Below are positions 46,511 through 58,230 of a DNA stretch of 64,000 bases, piece by piece. Every line of letters starts with the position of its first letter. Positions within the stretch are counted from its first letter, which is position 1. A model generated the notes under the pieces. The model was not told where the DNA came from. It saw only the letters and a list, made by a program, of their open reading frames with translations, and searched no databases. The position numbers and the translations under genes are program-made. The DNA comes from Cutaneotrichosporon cavernicola (lineage: Eukaryota > Basidiomycota > Tremellomycetes > Trichosporonales > Trichosporonaceae): assembly GCF_030864355.1 (NCBI RefSeq), contig NC_083396.1, forward strand, positions 124,001 through 188,000, in the 5' to 3' direction.

Positions 46511-46532
46511 TGGTCAGGTCAGGTCAGGTCAG
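46511..46532. repeat. Tandem ggtca pentanucleotide repeat
   Basis: Four copies of ggtca in a row. Confidence 0.85.
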
Positions 46533-47831
46533 TCTTTGCCTGCGTCCGACAGCATCCGAGATCCCGTTGCACATGCCGTCAACCTGACAGTAGATTTCAT
46601 GTCACACATGGCATATCTCTTGTCGCATGTCTCATGTAAAATGTCACGCGTTGGATGCAAATGGTCGATACGAACCCCACGACTAGACTATCCATTCACG
46701 TCCCATCCAGATTGTTTGTTGTTCACATATTGGCGCATCTCAGATCCCGGACCTGATCCTTGCTCAAGCTCAAACTGTTATAGTAGCTAGAAGCGCGTTT
46801 ACTAGACTGTGCCTATGTTCGACGGGCGGGCTAGAATTGTTAGACGAGGTAGACTAGTGTGCCTGACCATGCGCCCAGGTACGTCCCTAACTGGCTCGAG
46901 TAGAAAAATGTTGCCAAATGAGATGACGGCTGGAATCATGACTGCATGACTGTGGAATCATGAGTGAGAAATTAGACCATGTCTCGCTTTGGGTGATGGG
47001 ATATGGCAGGGTTAATAATAAGGGCGCTGGAATGTACCGATGCACGGTCACACGCATGGACCTCTTAGGACTATACGAGTGACGGATTGGCCGCTCCACG
47101 AGCTACGGCTCAATTCAATTATTGTCTGACCCGTTGTGAGACACACAATTGACACGGTAGATGTTGATGTCATTGATGTACATGGATGTGAGAGTGCGAG
47201 TGCCGTATCTAGTTTGAGACATGCCAAAGTTTGAATGATGTAACAAGGCCGGATGCTGAAGACGATGAGTGAAGGGAAAGGGGAACGGACATTTACCCTG
47301 TCCAAGGCACACGGGCGTATGAGGGTTGATTAGGGTAGTGTGAGATTCAAGTTGTGCCTAAGAAAGTGCCTAAGTGCCTGAAACTTGTAACAAGTTGACG
47401 ATACAAAACTGTGATACTACTATCAAGGACCGATCAATACCATACAATTGAAATTTGAATTTGAATATTAACTTGACCTTTTTTCTTGACCCAAGTCTAA
47501 GAATTAATAACGGGTACAACGGGGAGTGGAGAGGTGCCTGGAATATTGTACCAACCCACCCAAAACAAGCAAGTTGAGTGGACCACTCATCGGGCTTGAC
47601 CGTTTGAGAGAGAAAAAGAGAGAGGGAATGTTTCTGGTTCCTTGTGCCTAAGTGAACCTTGTACTCGCCATTTCTACCACTTGCTCTCCCTCTCTCACCC
47701 TCTTTGTCACTTGCCCCTCGTTCCTCGTTCCTCCGTCCTTCTTCCTCACTGCCGCACTCAACCCCCCCCCCCCCCTTCCTTCTCACTTCCTTCCTTGTCT
47801 GCATCCTCTAACCCCTCATGACTTTGCCCAT

Positions 47832-47873
47832 GCCAAAGCCAAAGCCAAAGCCAAAGCCAAAGCCAAAGCCAAA
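47832..47873. repeat. Tandem gccaaa hexanucleotide repeat
   Basis: Seven exact copies of gccaaa. The repeat is a multiple of three and would read as alternating Ala-Lys, but no gene model contains it. Confidence 0.95.
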
Positions 47874-49201
47874 GACATGCCCATGTTCCTGCCCAATTGC
47901 CCAACAAACTACCCACAAGGGAATCTTGTTACACGGTCATCAACTGTATCACCCAATCTACCCCAGTGATCAAGGTAGTTTCCCTTGTGGCCGCCGAGGC
48001 ACGTACCCCCGCAACTTAGGCACCAACCGTTCATCCCCCACCACTACCAGTATACCAGACAAACCAACAACCTTCACCTCCGCTAATGCAATGCCCGTAC
48101 CCCGTACCTGTGCACTCCTTATGACCTTGCATCAAACCTTGAATGCCGCGTCTCCCCTTCTCCCTCCTCTTTCCCTCCACTCACTCTATTCACCAACTGT
48201 TTCCAACTTGGGTTAGACTCCTGCGCCGCCCCGCCGCCCATCCCCGCCCCCAAAGCTGTCTTTCTCTGGCTGGCGCTTGATGTCTCACCACCCACCTACT
48301 TTGCCCCGTTTCGTGCCGTGCCGTGCCGCATTGGTTCCTTGATCCTTTCACCCATCCTTGCTTGATCCCCCGGACCTCCTTTGCTTATCGCTTGCTTCCA
48401 CCTCGACAACCCCCGCAACTCACGGCCCACTGCACCCTACAGTACAGACCCCGCCCGCCCGCCCGCCCACCCACCCGCCCCCAGTAACTCTACCTGCCCA
48501 TTCGATCCGAGGGCGTGTCTCATGGTCTAAGCGCAGATGCCGCACTGCCCATCCACATCTATCCCTCTCATCCCACAGATATCCCCATATCCCACCCGCC
48601 CTCCTCATCCCTTTGGTTCCCCCACCGCCCTCTCTCTCACCCCTTTCGACCGCGGGGGGTTCTCGGCACCGACACGGCACATACAGTTGTGAGACCGGGA
48701 TACGGTTACATTTGACGCGCTCTAGGCCATGTTAAGAGCCGATCACTCGTTCCAAGTCTGGCGTCAATCAAACTATTCTCCACGCGTGTCCAACTTTAGT
48801 TGTTAGCCTCGCTCCAACCTCGCCGTCATTCGTCTCATCTCTCACCGCACCGTTCCTTGGATCCTGCCGCAGCACTTCAACGGACAGCCACCGCCCTGGC
48901 GCCCCCTCGAAGCGACCGCCATATAATAGCGGCTCTCGACGTGATCATCGTTACACATTCCACTTGATTGTCGACCTCGCTGTCCACGCCAGTACACATC
49001 TATCGTCTTTTGTCTTCGTCGAGTGTTGGCCTACGGTTACGCCGTCACACGTACTTTGGAGACACGGAGAAACGCCAACACCCCATCATCGATCAATCGA
49101 CAAGATAGACGTTTGATACACGTAGACTGGACAAGGGCAGGCTCATCAAAGGATCGTCGAACAGCAATCAACCACTTTTGCACACGTTTACTGGACTCCT
49201 T

Positions 49202-49222
49202 CTCTCTCTCTCTCTCTCTCTA
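49202..49222. repeat. CT dinucleotide repeat in the arrestin-gene leader
   Basis: About ten CT units, within the pyrimidine-rich stretch before the start codon at 49550. Confidence 0.9.
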
Positions 49223-49549
49223 TCCATCTTCACTCCTTTGTTCACCCCTTTTGTCATATTTCCTTCTTTCGACATAGACCTCCACATTGCCTATTGTTGG
49301 GTCTACCTCAAACGCCATTTCGCGGATAACCGTCGCGCGCGTCGTACTCCATCGTCAACTGGAACATCCGCCAGCGATAGTGGCGACAGTGACTACCACT
49401 ATCCCCCGCCTCCCTCCATCCCTTCTCCTTCCCCCGCCCCCTTCCCCCCCCCCCCCCCCGCCAATGTCCAGTGCAACCGAGCGCCTTGAGCCATAACATC
49501 GATTCTTCTCGACAGTCTCTTCGCGCCGTCTGCGTCCTAGCGCCTCAGC

Positions 49550-51694
49550 ATGCTTCAAGCGCTCTTGGTACAGATTCAACCCAAGCATGGCAACGTTGCG
49601 GCAAGGACCTTCCCTGTCACTGGTGAGTCGGATCTTGATTCATTCTCTCTTGTCGTTACATGGGCCAGTTGCCACTCTGCCCTGCCCCGCCGCGCAGCCG
49701 GACTGTGCTGTCAATCGCGGGCGAGATGAGGCCAAGTTAGGCGGGGTGAGAAGAGTGGCCAGATGTGCCAGGTGTCCAAGGTGTCCCAGGTACAATGATG
49801 GTGCGAGGGGTGGGTGCAACCGTGTCTGGTGTCTTTTGGCATGATTGCATTGTGATGCATTGGCCCCATCACCCATCGTCGTCGCCGCTTGGCTCTTGGC
49901 TAAGCTAAGCTCGGCCTATGGACCAGGGCATGACCCTTGAAGTGGTAAACTCTAAGTCACCCTGGTGGCGCATATGGCGCTTAATCATCATGTTAGATGA
50001 GGTCAACAGGCACCAATACCCTTCAGTCTAACTCTTGCTCTAGTTCTTGCTGACACGCATCAGGTTACTTTGGCCTCACCCCAGTCAACATCGCTGGCAC
50101 TGTGCATGTAAAGATCCAAGAAGGAGGTGTAAAAATCCCAATCCGCTCGGTTCAAGTCGCCGTACGATGTTACGAGTCGAGAGAAAGCATGCGGTCTGCG
50201 CGCCGTGACCACACCGTGTGGGAAACAGCACAGTACATCTGGCTTCCTCCAGCTGGCACACAAGACGAGGTCCTCGACGGCTGGGAGCAACCGTTCAAGT
50301 TTACGATCCCTCCAGAGGTCGCCGCACTCGCCCGCGGTTCCCAGAATCTTCGCGAATGGCGAGTGCGATGGCGCCTTGAGGTCATGGTTGAGCATGTCCC
50401 AATACCTGTCGTTGGACATCGCGTAGCCTACGCTTATGATCTCAACCTGTACGACCATCGCAACCCATCGCCATCTCTTCCCTCTCCACCTGCTGCCATG
50501 ATCCTTGGATCTGGTGCCACTGCCACCCACGTCCACATGAATCCTCCTCCAACGGCGTTTGGTCCATCGGAATCTCTGGCCGTCTCATTCTCGGTCCGTC
50601 CCGACGACCCTTCTGCGTCGATCAAGAAGCTGCAACTCGTCCTCGATCGTCGCGTAGAGCTGTTGGACGGGAAACAGCATATGAGCGGATCAACCGACGA
50701 TCTCCCGACCCAGCGCCGTTCCCGAGTTCAGAACCTGTTCCGGGGAAGCTCTCCACAGTCCAGCCGTGGAGACAAAGTTGAGCGAGTCATCGTGACGCGC
50801 ATCGCAGAGGCACAATGCGAAGTGCCGTCGCCAGGGGAGAACGGAGCGATGTGGTCTATGGGTTCGTTGCAACTTCCAAGGCGCGGGCACAACTGGGCAA
50901 TCGGCGAGACTACCCAGACCCAGTTTGTGAACATGTCGTTTGAGGCTCGACTCAAGGTTACCGTTAAGAACAAGCGAGGGGGTTCGCAAAAGGAGCTTGT
51001 TTCACAGCCGATCCCCGTGATAATTGTCGGCTCGACTGCTGAAGAACGTTTGGAAGCTCACAGGGCATGGGAGCGGCTCGACACGCGTACATCGCGGCGC
51101 CGGACTCCGGGATGCGACGACGGACATATCGCCCACATTCGCGATGGAGCAGTCTTGGGCTCGGCGCCCTACGTCGTCAATCCCAGGAGACACCGTCGAG
51201 ACATTTCGCCGTCTTGTAGCAATGGAACTGGTTCGACTGCGCCACTCCTCCCCTCTCCTCCACCTTCTCGAGAACGTTTGACTGTAAGGACGGTCCTGTG
51301 CTCGACCCCGGACTTGAGCAACGGGGAGAGCGAGGGTGCCCAGTCAACCGACCTCGTCTCGCCGTACGATAGCGAGCATCAGCTACCAAAGCACGGCTGC
51401 AGCAGACGCATTTCCTCTACGAGTGAGGACGAGCTGCCGCGCCCGCGCTCCCGTCTGAAGCGCGAGCATTCGAGCGAGCCCTCACCGCCGATGCCTAGGC
51501 GGCGGTTACAGTTGCCATCTCTTGACGCCCTTGGTCTGGGCCTGCCCAAGGTCAAGGAGGAGCGACCGCTGCGTAATAGACCAGCCACAGCCCCTGCTTT
51601 CGGAGTGTACTCTGCCAAGCCGCCACCTTTCGGTTCCTCGCGTCCGCAGACCTCTGCAGGATTTGCGTTCATAATGCCTGCGCCCCGACGTTAA
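49550..51694 (+). CDS. Arrestin-like (alpha-arrestin) protein
   Basis: Two exons give 567 aa; the intron (49623-50063) is 441 nt, about ten times the local norm. The N-terminal exon (MLQALLVQIQPKHGNVAAR) joins to GYFGLTPVNIAGTVHVKI, the start of an arrestin N-domain with the typical 'G-x-V-x-V' strand. VQVAVRCYES, then QYIWLPP and PFKFTIPPEV are later strands of the same fold, and ATHVHMNPPPTAFGPSESLAVSF begins the C-domain. The last ~180 residues are Ser/Pro/Arg-rich and disordered. Alpha-arrestins are adaptors that bring Rsp5-type ubiquitin ligases to plasma-membrane transporters; I see no clear PPxY in the tail, so the ligase link is not proven. Confidence 0.8.
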
Positions 51695-52589
51695 TCCTCA
51701 CCTCTCCTCTCATCTCCACTTCCCTCATTCTCCTCTCCTGTCAATTCGCCCATGCAGACCGCCATCCGGCCCTGCCATTTATGTCGTAGCAACCATCGTA
51801 GCATATCACCTCACAATACTGCATGTATCCACTCTAACCTGCTCTAGTGTCGTGGCCCAGGAGACGACGTCGAAGAGTCTCAAGTGTCGGTGGTGGGCGG
51901 CCGACGCAAAAAATGTTCCAGTTGAGCTCGCGCTCAAGGCCGGAGGCCGGAGGCCGGATGGAGCTCAAGGCCGGATGGTGGCGCGCGACTATGTCTTGGA
52001 GTTGATACTCGGCCAATTCACTATGTTTCAGTCGCGACACGTCATGTCGGTCTGGTCATACGAGTGAACGAGTGCGACAGGGCTAGAGGTGAATAGCTTC
52101 CTTCCCGGTACCTCACAATGGCCGAGCAACACTAGTGAGCCCAGCCATGCCGAGCCATGCCGAGCCATGTGAGGCTAAGTAATGGGGGCTAACTTTGGGC
52201 TGGCTTTGGGCTCTGTGGCGCCACATCATCCGACATGTTTGGTTCCGTCCAGGTCTTCGTCCGAGATCCAAAATTTGAGGTCGGCGGTTCGAGCGTCACC
52301 GTCACCTTCAACGTGACTCTTACGGAATGATCTTTCGGAGAGGCACCGATCCCCGCGCCCTCCACCAGGCATCGAGCCTACCTTGATGGCATCTCATCGT
52401 AGGCATTGTTCTTGTCCATCCCAACCTTGTCCACCTTCTCCACCACACCTCATCCCCAACCTCGTCCACCTCGTCCACCACTACCTCATCTCCAACACCG
52501 ATACGACCTCACCTCACGCTCACGTGACGAATACAGTCACAACGACGAACACAGCCAACCTCCTCGCACAAGTCTCAGCGCGTCTTGCC
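51695..52589. other. Intergenic: arrestin 3' region and prenyltransferase-alpha promoter
   Basis: No gene. gccatgccgagccatgccgagccatg near 52145-52170 is a short tandem repeat of the unit gagccatgcc. A 17-base match to the 3' part of tRNA-Val occurs at 52276-52292. Confidence 0.5.
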
Positions 52590-53870
52590 ATGGTATGTCC
52601 CTGGCTCTCTCTCTCTTTCCATCTGCCCTTCCTCCAACTCATCCTTCCTCACCCTCCCCCCCCCCCCCACTAATAAAAGGCCACCGACGCTTCCACCGAC
52701 GCTCCCACCGACGTTCCCTTCTCCGAGCAGCCTGAATGGAAGGACGTCTCGCCCGTCCCGCAGGAGGACGGGTCGGACCCCCTCGTTCCCATCATGTATT
52801 CACCCGAGTGTAGGTTTCTGCCAGATAACGCTGATATGACCGCGAGGCAATGGATTACTTCCGTGCTGTTAGCGCGGCGGAGGAACATTCCGAGCGCGTG
52901 TTGGATCTTACCGAGGCGATTGTGAGGATGAACCCGTCGCATTACACCGTCTGGTACGTCCACTTGCTTTGCAGTCTGACCCAGGCAATACCGCTTCGCA
53001 ACCCTCATCGCGCTGAAGAAAGACCTCGCCGCCGAACTGGAGCTCATGGACGAATTCGCACGCGACAACCTCAAGAGCTACCAGGTGTGGCATCATCGGC
53101 TGCTCCTCCTCGAAGCGCTTTCTCCCGACGACCCCACATCGGAGATCGAGTTCATTCACAACTCGCTCGTCCCCGACCCGAAGAACTACCATACCTGGGC
53201 GTATCTCCACTGGCTGTATTGTCACTTCTCCCGGCTGGGTCGTATCTCCGAGAAGAGGTGGGAGAGCGAGCTGCTTTGGTGTGAAGACATGATTCGGAGT
53301 GACGGGCGTAATAACTCAGCTTGGGGTTGGCGCTGGTTCCTCCGTATGGCGGGGCCGGGCATGGAGGGGAAGAATGGAGAGGAGGAGATTAAGTGAGTTC
53401 TGTGACGGAGGGAGAGGCGGGAATAGGAGAGAACAGGGAAGGTGTGAGATGGAGAGATGACGGCGTCTCGACGCAGTGACGGCCGCATGACGCACCTTGC
53501 TCATACCAGATACGCCCTCAAGGAGATCCACCACATCCCACACAACGCGAGTGCGTGGAACTACCTACGCGGCGTCATCCGCATGACCGGCACTGCCCGC
53601 GTCCCCCTCCTCCCCGCCCTGGCGACGTACATGACCGGCAGCGCCGTCCCCACCCAGACTGAGGAGACCGTTTGGCCCTCCCGCACAACCCCAGTCGACA
53701 CGCTCACACCGCTGCCCGTTTCCATGGCCCTCGAGTTCCAGGCCGACACGTTGGTTGAGGCGGGGCGCCTGGGCGACGCGGCGGCCGTCTATGGCCAGCT
53801 CGGGGCAAGCGTCGACCGCATGCGCAGCGCGTACTGGGAGATGCGGCGGGGCGAGTGCGTGAATGCTTAA
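52590..53870 (+). CDS. RAM2: Protein farnesyltransferase/geranylgeranyltransferase I alpha subunit (RAM2 type)
   Basis: The likely model has five exons and 339 aa. The ATG is immediately followed by an intron (52593-52679), so the initiation codon forms the end of its own exon. The N-terminus EWKDVSPVPQEDG ... VPIMYSPE, then MDYFRAV, is conserved in all alpha subunits. PFTA repeats follow: NPSHYTVWQYR, NLKSYQVWHHR, DPKNYHTWAYLHW, NNSAWGWRWF and NASAWNYLRG. The subunit pairs with a beta chain to attach farnesyl or geranylgeranyl groups to CAAX proteins such as Ras and Rho. The junction near 52809-52836 cannot be joined in frame with a GT-AG intron that keeps MDYFRAV (see finding). Later introns are 52954-52984 and 53393-53509. 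Confidence 0.88.
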
Positions 53871-54987
53871 CAGGGCAGGCGAGTGCGTGAATGTTTAGCT
53901 GGGCGGGGCGGGTGCGTCAACTTTGCTGGGGATCGGGCGTACTTGAGAGAGAGACAGGGGGACCGAGACAGGCGCGTGTGAAGATGTGCATAGTATCATA
54001 TCATAGTTGGCAGATACGCATAAGCGCTATTGCCAGAGCACGACAGGTGGCAGATCCGATCAAACCCGACGGCGCCTGGCAGTTGACAAGGGCGTAGCTG
54101 ACACCGACTAACAAGGACCTCTGAACAGGGTTAGCTGCACGCGCGTGCGGAACCTAATCCAAACCAGCCAGTACGATACTTTCCATACACATCAACACCC
54201 CCGCGTCATCGGAATGTTGCTATCGACCTGTACGTCTTCGCACGTCGCGACCTCGAGCCTCACGCAGCCCCAACCCCAACGCCAACGCCGTTCGCACCCC
54301 ACCTTTGCACCTATGGCACCGGCCCACCTCCCTCCCACCTCGCCTGCAATCTGGGTGCAACATGTGTAGATCTTGCGAAGCGATGGATGGGGGCGACTGA
54401 CGCCGCCGGCCCGCCGCATCTGTGTCGATAACCCAACGCGCCCCGCCCACACCCAACTGACGTCGGACTCTCACGTACTCATGCCTCACCGCTCTCGAGG
54501 GCGCCACTCAAACTCCACTCACACTCCACTCACACTCCACTCACACTCCACTCACACTCACAGTACGCACCTCACCTCCTCACTGGTCACTCCTCACTCC
54601 TCACACTCGCCCAGTCGCGCACTCATCCACTCACCCACTCCCCACTCCCTCAAAGCCTGTCCAGTCCTCGCCTACACTCCTCCTCGCTCACCTCCCGCTC
54701 GCCCTCCTCCCTCCCCTCCCACCTCCCTACCTCCCCACCTCCTAACATCCCACTCGCCCCCACCTCCCACACTCCCACTCCGCCCCCACCTCCCACCTTC
54801 CCGCTCCGCCTCCCCCAACCCCAACCCCAACCCCTCCCGCAACCCATCCCCACCTGCAACCGCCCCCCGCTGGCAGCTTATAACCACCGCGCCCATCCCC
54901 CTCTATCCTCATCCCTCACTCCTCACTCCTCTCCTCACTCACTCTCACCTACACCTACACCTACCAACAAAACCAGAACAACCAACA
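53871..54987. other. Intergenic: promoter and C/T-rich leader of phosphoketolase gene
   Basis: No gene. A strong pyrimidine bias runs from 54510 to 54960, with a tandem 11-base repeat listed separately. Near 54878 the sequence cttataacc is a possible TATA-like site about 105 bases before the start codon. Confidence 0.5.
54506..54560. repeat. Tandem ctccactcaca 11-base repeat
   Basis: Four to five head-to-tail copies upstream of the phosphoketolase gene. Confidence 0.9.
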
Positions 54988-57822
54988 ATGGCTCCCGGCA
55001 AGTACGACGCCACTACCCCGCCCAAGGCTTCGACGCTCGACCCCAAGGTCATCGGCCCGCTTCTCGTCGACCTCCGTGGCGAGATCGACCAGCTCAAGAA
55101 GGTATACGATGTTCAGGCTGTCATGGACTTTCAGCGTGCGGCCAACTACCTGTGAGCATAACCACCGCCATCCCTCCCCCGTCCCTCCCTCCCCTCCCTC
55201 CCTCCCTCCCTCCCCCGTCCCCTCCGCCCTCCCCTCTCCCAACTTCCACTGATGCCAGTTCCGCGGCCCAGATCTTCCTCCGTTCGAACGGCCTCATGAA
55301 GCGCCCCCTCGAGCAGAAGGACGTCAAGCGCCGCCTTCTCGGCCACTGGGGTACCTGCCCCGGTCTCAACTTTGCGTACGCCCACGCTACGCAGCTCATC
55401 TCGGAGCTTGAGGAGAAGGGCGAGGAGCCCGACTGGCTCTTCATCACCGGCGTGAGTAAAAGAAAAAACCATCTAACCCCAGCCCGGCCACGGCGCCCCC
55501 GCCGTCCTCTCGACCCTTTACCTCGAGGGCTCGTTCACCAAGTTCTACCCCGACTACGACTTTACCGAGGAGGGCTTTGAGAAGTTTGTTCGCGCTTTCT
55601 CGTTCCCGGGCGGCTTCCCCTCGCACGTGAACGGTGAGTCACAGTACTCACGACAGTTGCTGACGGTAGCCGAGACCCCCGGCGCCATTCACGAGGGTGG
55701 TGAGCTCGGCTACGCCCTCGCCGTCGCCTACGGCGCGGTCATGGACCGTCCCGACGCCGTGAGCGTCGTCGTGGTTGGTGATGGTGAGGCCGAAACCGGT
55801 CCCACTGCTGCCGCTTGGCACTCGCACAAGTACCTCGACCCAGCGACCAACGGTGCCGTCATCCCCATCCTCCACATCAACGGCTACAAGATCGGCGAGC
55901 GCACCATCTCCGGCTGCATGGACGACCTTGAGCTCGCCGCGCTCTTCGTCGGCTACGGCTACAAGCCCCGTGTCGTCGAGTACGGCAAGGTCGGCGACGC
56001 CCAGCCCGACGGCAAGACCAACCACGAGAACGACGTCGCTGTCAACTACGACATGGCGGCCAGCATGCGCTGGGCTCTCTCCGAGATCCGTCAGATCCAG
56101 GAAGCTGCTCGCAGCGGCAACCCCATCACCAAGCCCCGCTGGCCCGTGATTCTCATGCGCACGCCCAAGGGCTGGACCGGCCCTCGCGAGGTCGGCGGCC
56201 ACACCGTCGAGGGCTCGTGGCGCTCTCACCAGGGTGAGTTACTCCTGCCACTCACCTGACGTCCGCTGATCTCAGTCCCCGTTAACGCCTGCGCCACCGA
56301 CCACGGCCAGTTCAACCAGCTCGTCGAGTGGCTCAAGTCGTACAAGCCCGAGGAGCTGTTCCACGCCGGCGGCTCTGGTGAGCTCATCGACCCCCGCGCG
56401 ACCAAGATTGTCCCCAAGAAGGAGAAGCTCCGCATGGGCCAGAACACGGCGACTTATGATGCCTTTGAGCCCCTCAAGGTCTCGGACTGGCGCGAGTTCC
56501 TACACTCAAAGGACTCGGAGGTCAGCAACATGAAGGCCATCGGCGCCTACGTCAAGAAGATTGTCGAGCTCAACCCCAAGTCGTTCCGCATTTTCTCGCC
56601 CGACGAGATCACGTCCAACAAGGTAAGAATGCACTCGGATCTGCATCTACTGACCCCAGCTCGACGCCTGCCTCGAGATCACCCACCGCGACTTCCAGTG
56701 GGACCCCGAGACCGCCCACGACGGCGGACGCGTCACTGAGATGCTCTCTGAGCACACGCTCCAGGGCTTCCTCCAGGGTTACACGCTTACCGGTCGTCAC
56801 GGCATGTTCCCCTCGTACGAGGCGTTCCTTGGCATCGTCGCTACCATGATCGACCAGTACGCCAAGTACATCAAGATGGCCGAGGAGACGCCCTGGCGTC
56901 GCCCGGTTGCTGGGGTGAGTATTGCTTCCTTGTCCCTCACTCACTCCAGCTCCTCTACATCATGACCTCGACGCTCTGGCGCCAGGAGCACAACGGCTAC
57001 TCGCACCAGAACCCCGGTCTTATCGGCAGCTTCATCTCGCTCCCGCGCAACCTGGCCCGCATCTACTTCCCCGCCGACGCCAACACGTCGGTCAGCACTG
57101 CCGACCACTGCCTGCGCTCCAAGAACTGTGAGCTGGTCCCTTAATCCGCTGACCCAGTCATCAACCTCATTGTCGGCTCCAAGAACCCCACTCGTGTTCT
57201 CCTCACGGCCAAGGAAGCTGAGGAGCACTGTGTCGCCGGTGCGTCGGTTTGGAAGGCCTACTCGACCGACGGCGGTGTTGACCCCGACGTCGTCCTCGTC
57301 GGCTGCGGCGTCGAGGTCACTCACGAGGTCATTGCCGCCTCGGCCATCCTCCGCAACCACGGCCTCCGCGTCCGTGTCGTCAACGTCAACGACCTTCTCG
57401 TCCTCGGCCCCGACGAGGGTCCCCGTGCCCACCCGCACGCCCTCTCCGACGCCGCCTTCTACGCCCTCTTCACCATTGACAAGCCTGTTGTCGTCAACTT
57501 CCACGGCTACCCCAAGGACATTGAGAGCCTCCTCTTTGGCCGTGCCCGCAAGGACCGCTGGCGCGTCCAGGGTTACATCGAGGAGGGCACGACGACTTCG
57601 CCCTGGTCCATGCTCCGCGTTAACCACTGCAGCCGCTTCCACCTCGCCGACATTGCTGTTGAGATGGTATGCAAGCTTGCCCCTCAGCACGCCATCAGCG
57701 CCGACGCCAACAGAATCCAGATGAACTGGCGCCACGAGCTCCGCAACCACCAGAAGTACGTCGAGGAGACGGGCGAGGACCCGGCTTGGTGCACCGAGAT
57801 CCCCGAGGTCAAGGGCAAGTAG
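54988..57822 (+). CDS. Phosphoketolase (xylulose-5-P/fructose-6-P), TPP enzyme
   Basis: Eight exons give 838 aa with the whole length in frame; introns are 55152-55258, 55452-55482, 55634-55669, 56234-56275, 56623-56659, 56915-56949 and 57128-57157. The TPP-binding region is GDGEAETGPTAAAWH near residue 207, and the N-terminal PGHGAPAVL near 120 is the usual XFP signature. IPILHINGYKI and TDHGQFNQLVEWL follow. The C-terminal XFP domain begins around VNLIVGSKNP and contains NVNDLLVL. The enzyme splits xylulose-5-P (or fructose-6-P) with phosphate into acetyl-P and a triose-P (or erythrose-4-P). It gives a pentose-catabolic route to acetyl units, cytosolic in fungi, often induced on pentoses. 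The codon bias (strong C in third position) suggests high expression. Confidence 0.95.
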
Positions 57823-58230
57823 GCCTGCCAATCAAGTGAGCCATGTCAGTGACGAGTTGTATATATCATGACATGCATGAGGTTGTATTACCGTCGGGTT
57901 CGCAGTTCGGGTTGGTCACAGTGGCTGGTCACAAGAATCTGGCAGCTCCAGATCCCCCTGTCACAGAATCGATCACATACACGCATGCCAGCTCGTCGCC
58001 GGCAGCAGTCCTTGTTCGCGTCCAGAAAAAGAATCGTGTTGGTCGACCGTCGACAAGGTGAAGAGTACGTTTGAGTCCTTTGACAATCATACCGTGACAT
58101 GATCACCATCCCCTGGTGTGGCAATCTCTGCATGGTCCGCCGGCCGCCAGCTTGCATCAAACAACCAACGCAACGACTTGGATCCCTTGCCCTCTCTCTC
58201 TCTCTCCAACTCTCTCTCTCCTCAATTACA
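57823..58230. other. Intergenic: leader of the small secreted peptide gene
   Basis: A CT-rich run (ctctctctctctctccaactctctctctc) sits at about 58193-58222, immediately before the start codon. Nothing else supported. Confidence 0.5.

Larger units (their letters stand above)
44083..49549. other. 5.4-kb gene-poor region with simple repeats, ending in the long pyrimidine-rich leader of the arrestin gene
   Basis: No coding exon or tRNA could be supported on either strand. The first ~300 bases are the LCB2 promoter. Short tandem repeats include gacac units (45849-45872), ggtca units (46511-46532), a poly-C tract (47762-47776), gccaaa units (47832-47873), ccgtg units near 48316, CT units (49202-49222) and another poly-C tract (49446-49459). 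From about 48130 to 49540 one strand is markedly C/T-rich, as in long untranslated leaders of basidiomycete regulatory genes. A non-coding RNA cannot be excluded. Confidence 0.5.

Noticed and set aside
47652..47969. A reading frame through the gccaaa repeat coding for an Ala-Lys run
   Set aside because: Both ends are low-complexity Pro/Ser/Leu sequence produced by the pyrimidine-rich strand; no evidence of a gene.
56941..57831. A 296-codon minus-strand reading frame opposite the phosphoketolase gene
   Set aside because: It is the mirror of a GC-rich, codon-biased gene in which stops on the other strand are rare; it spans an intron of the real gene and has no recognisable domain.
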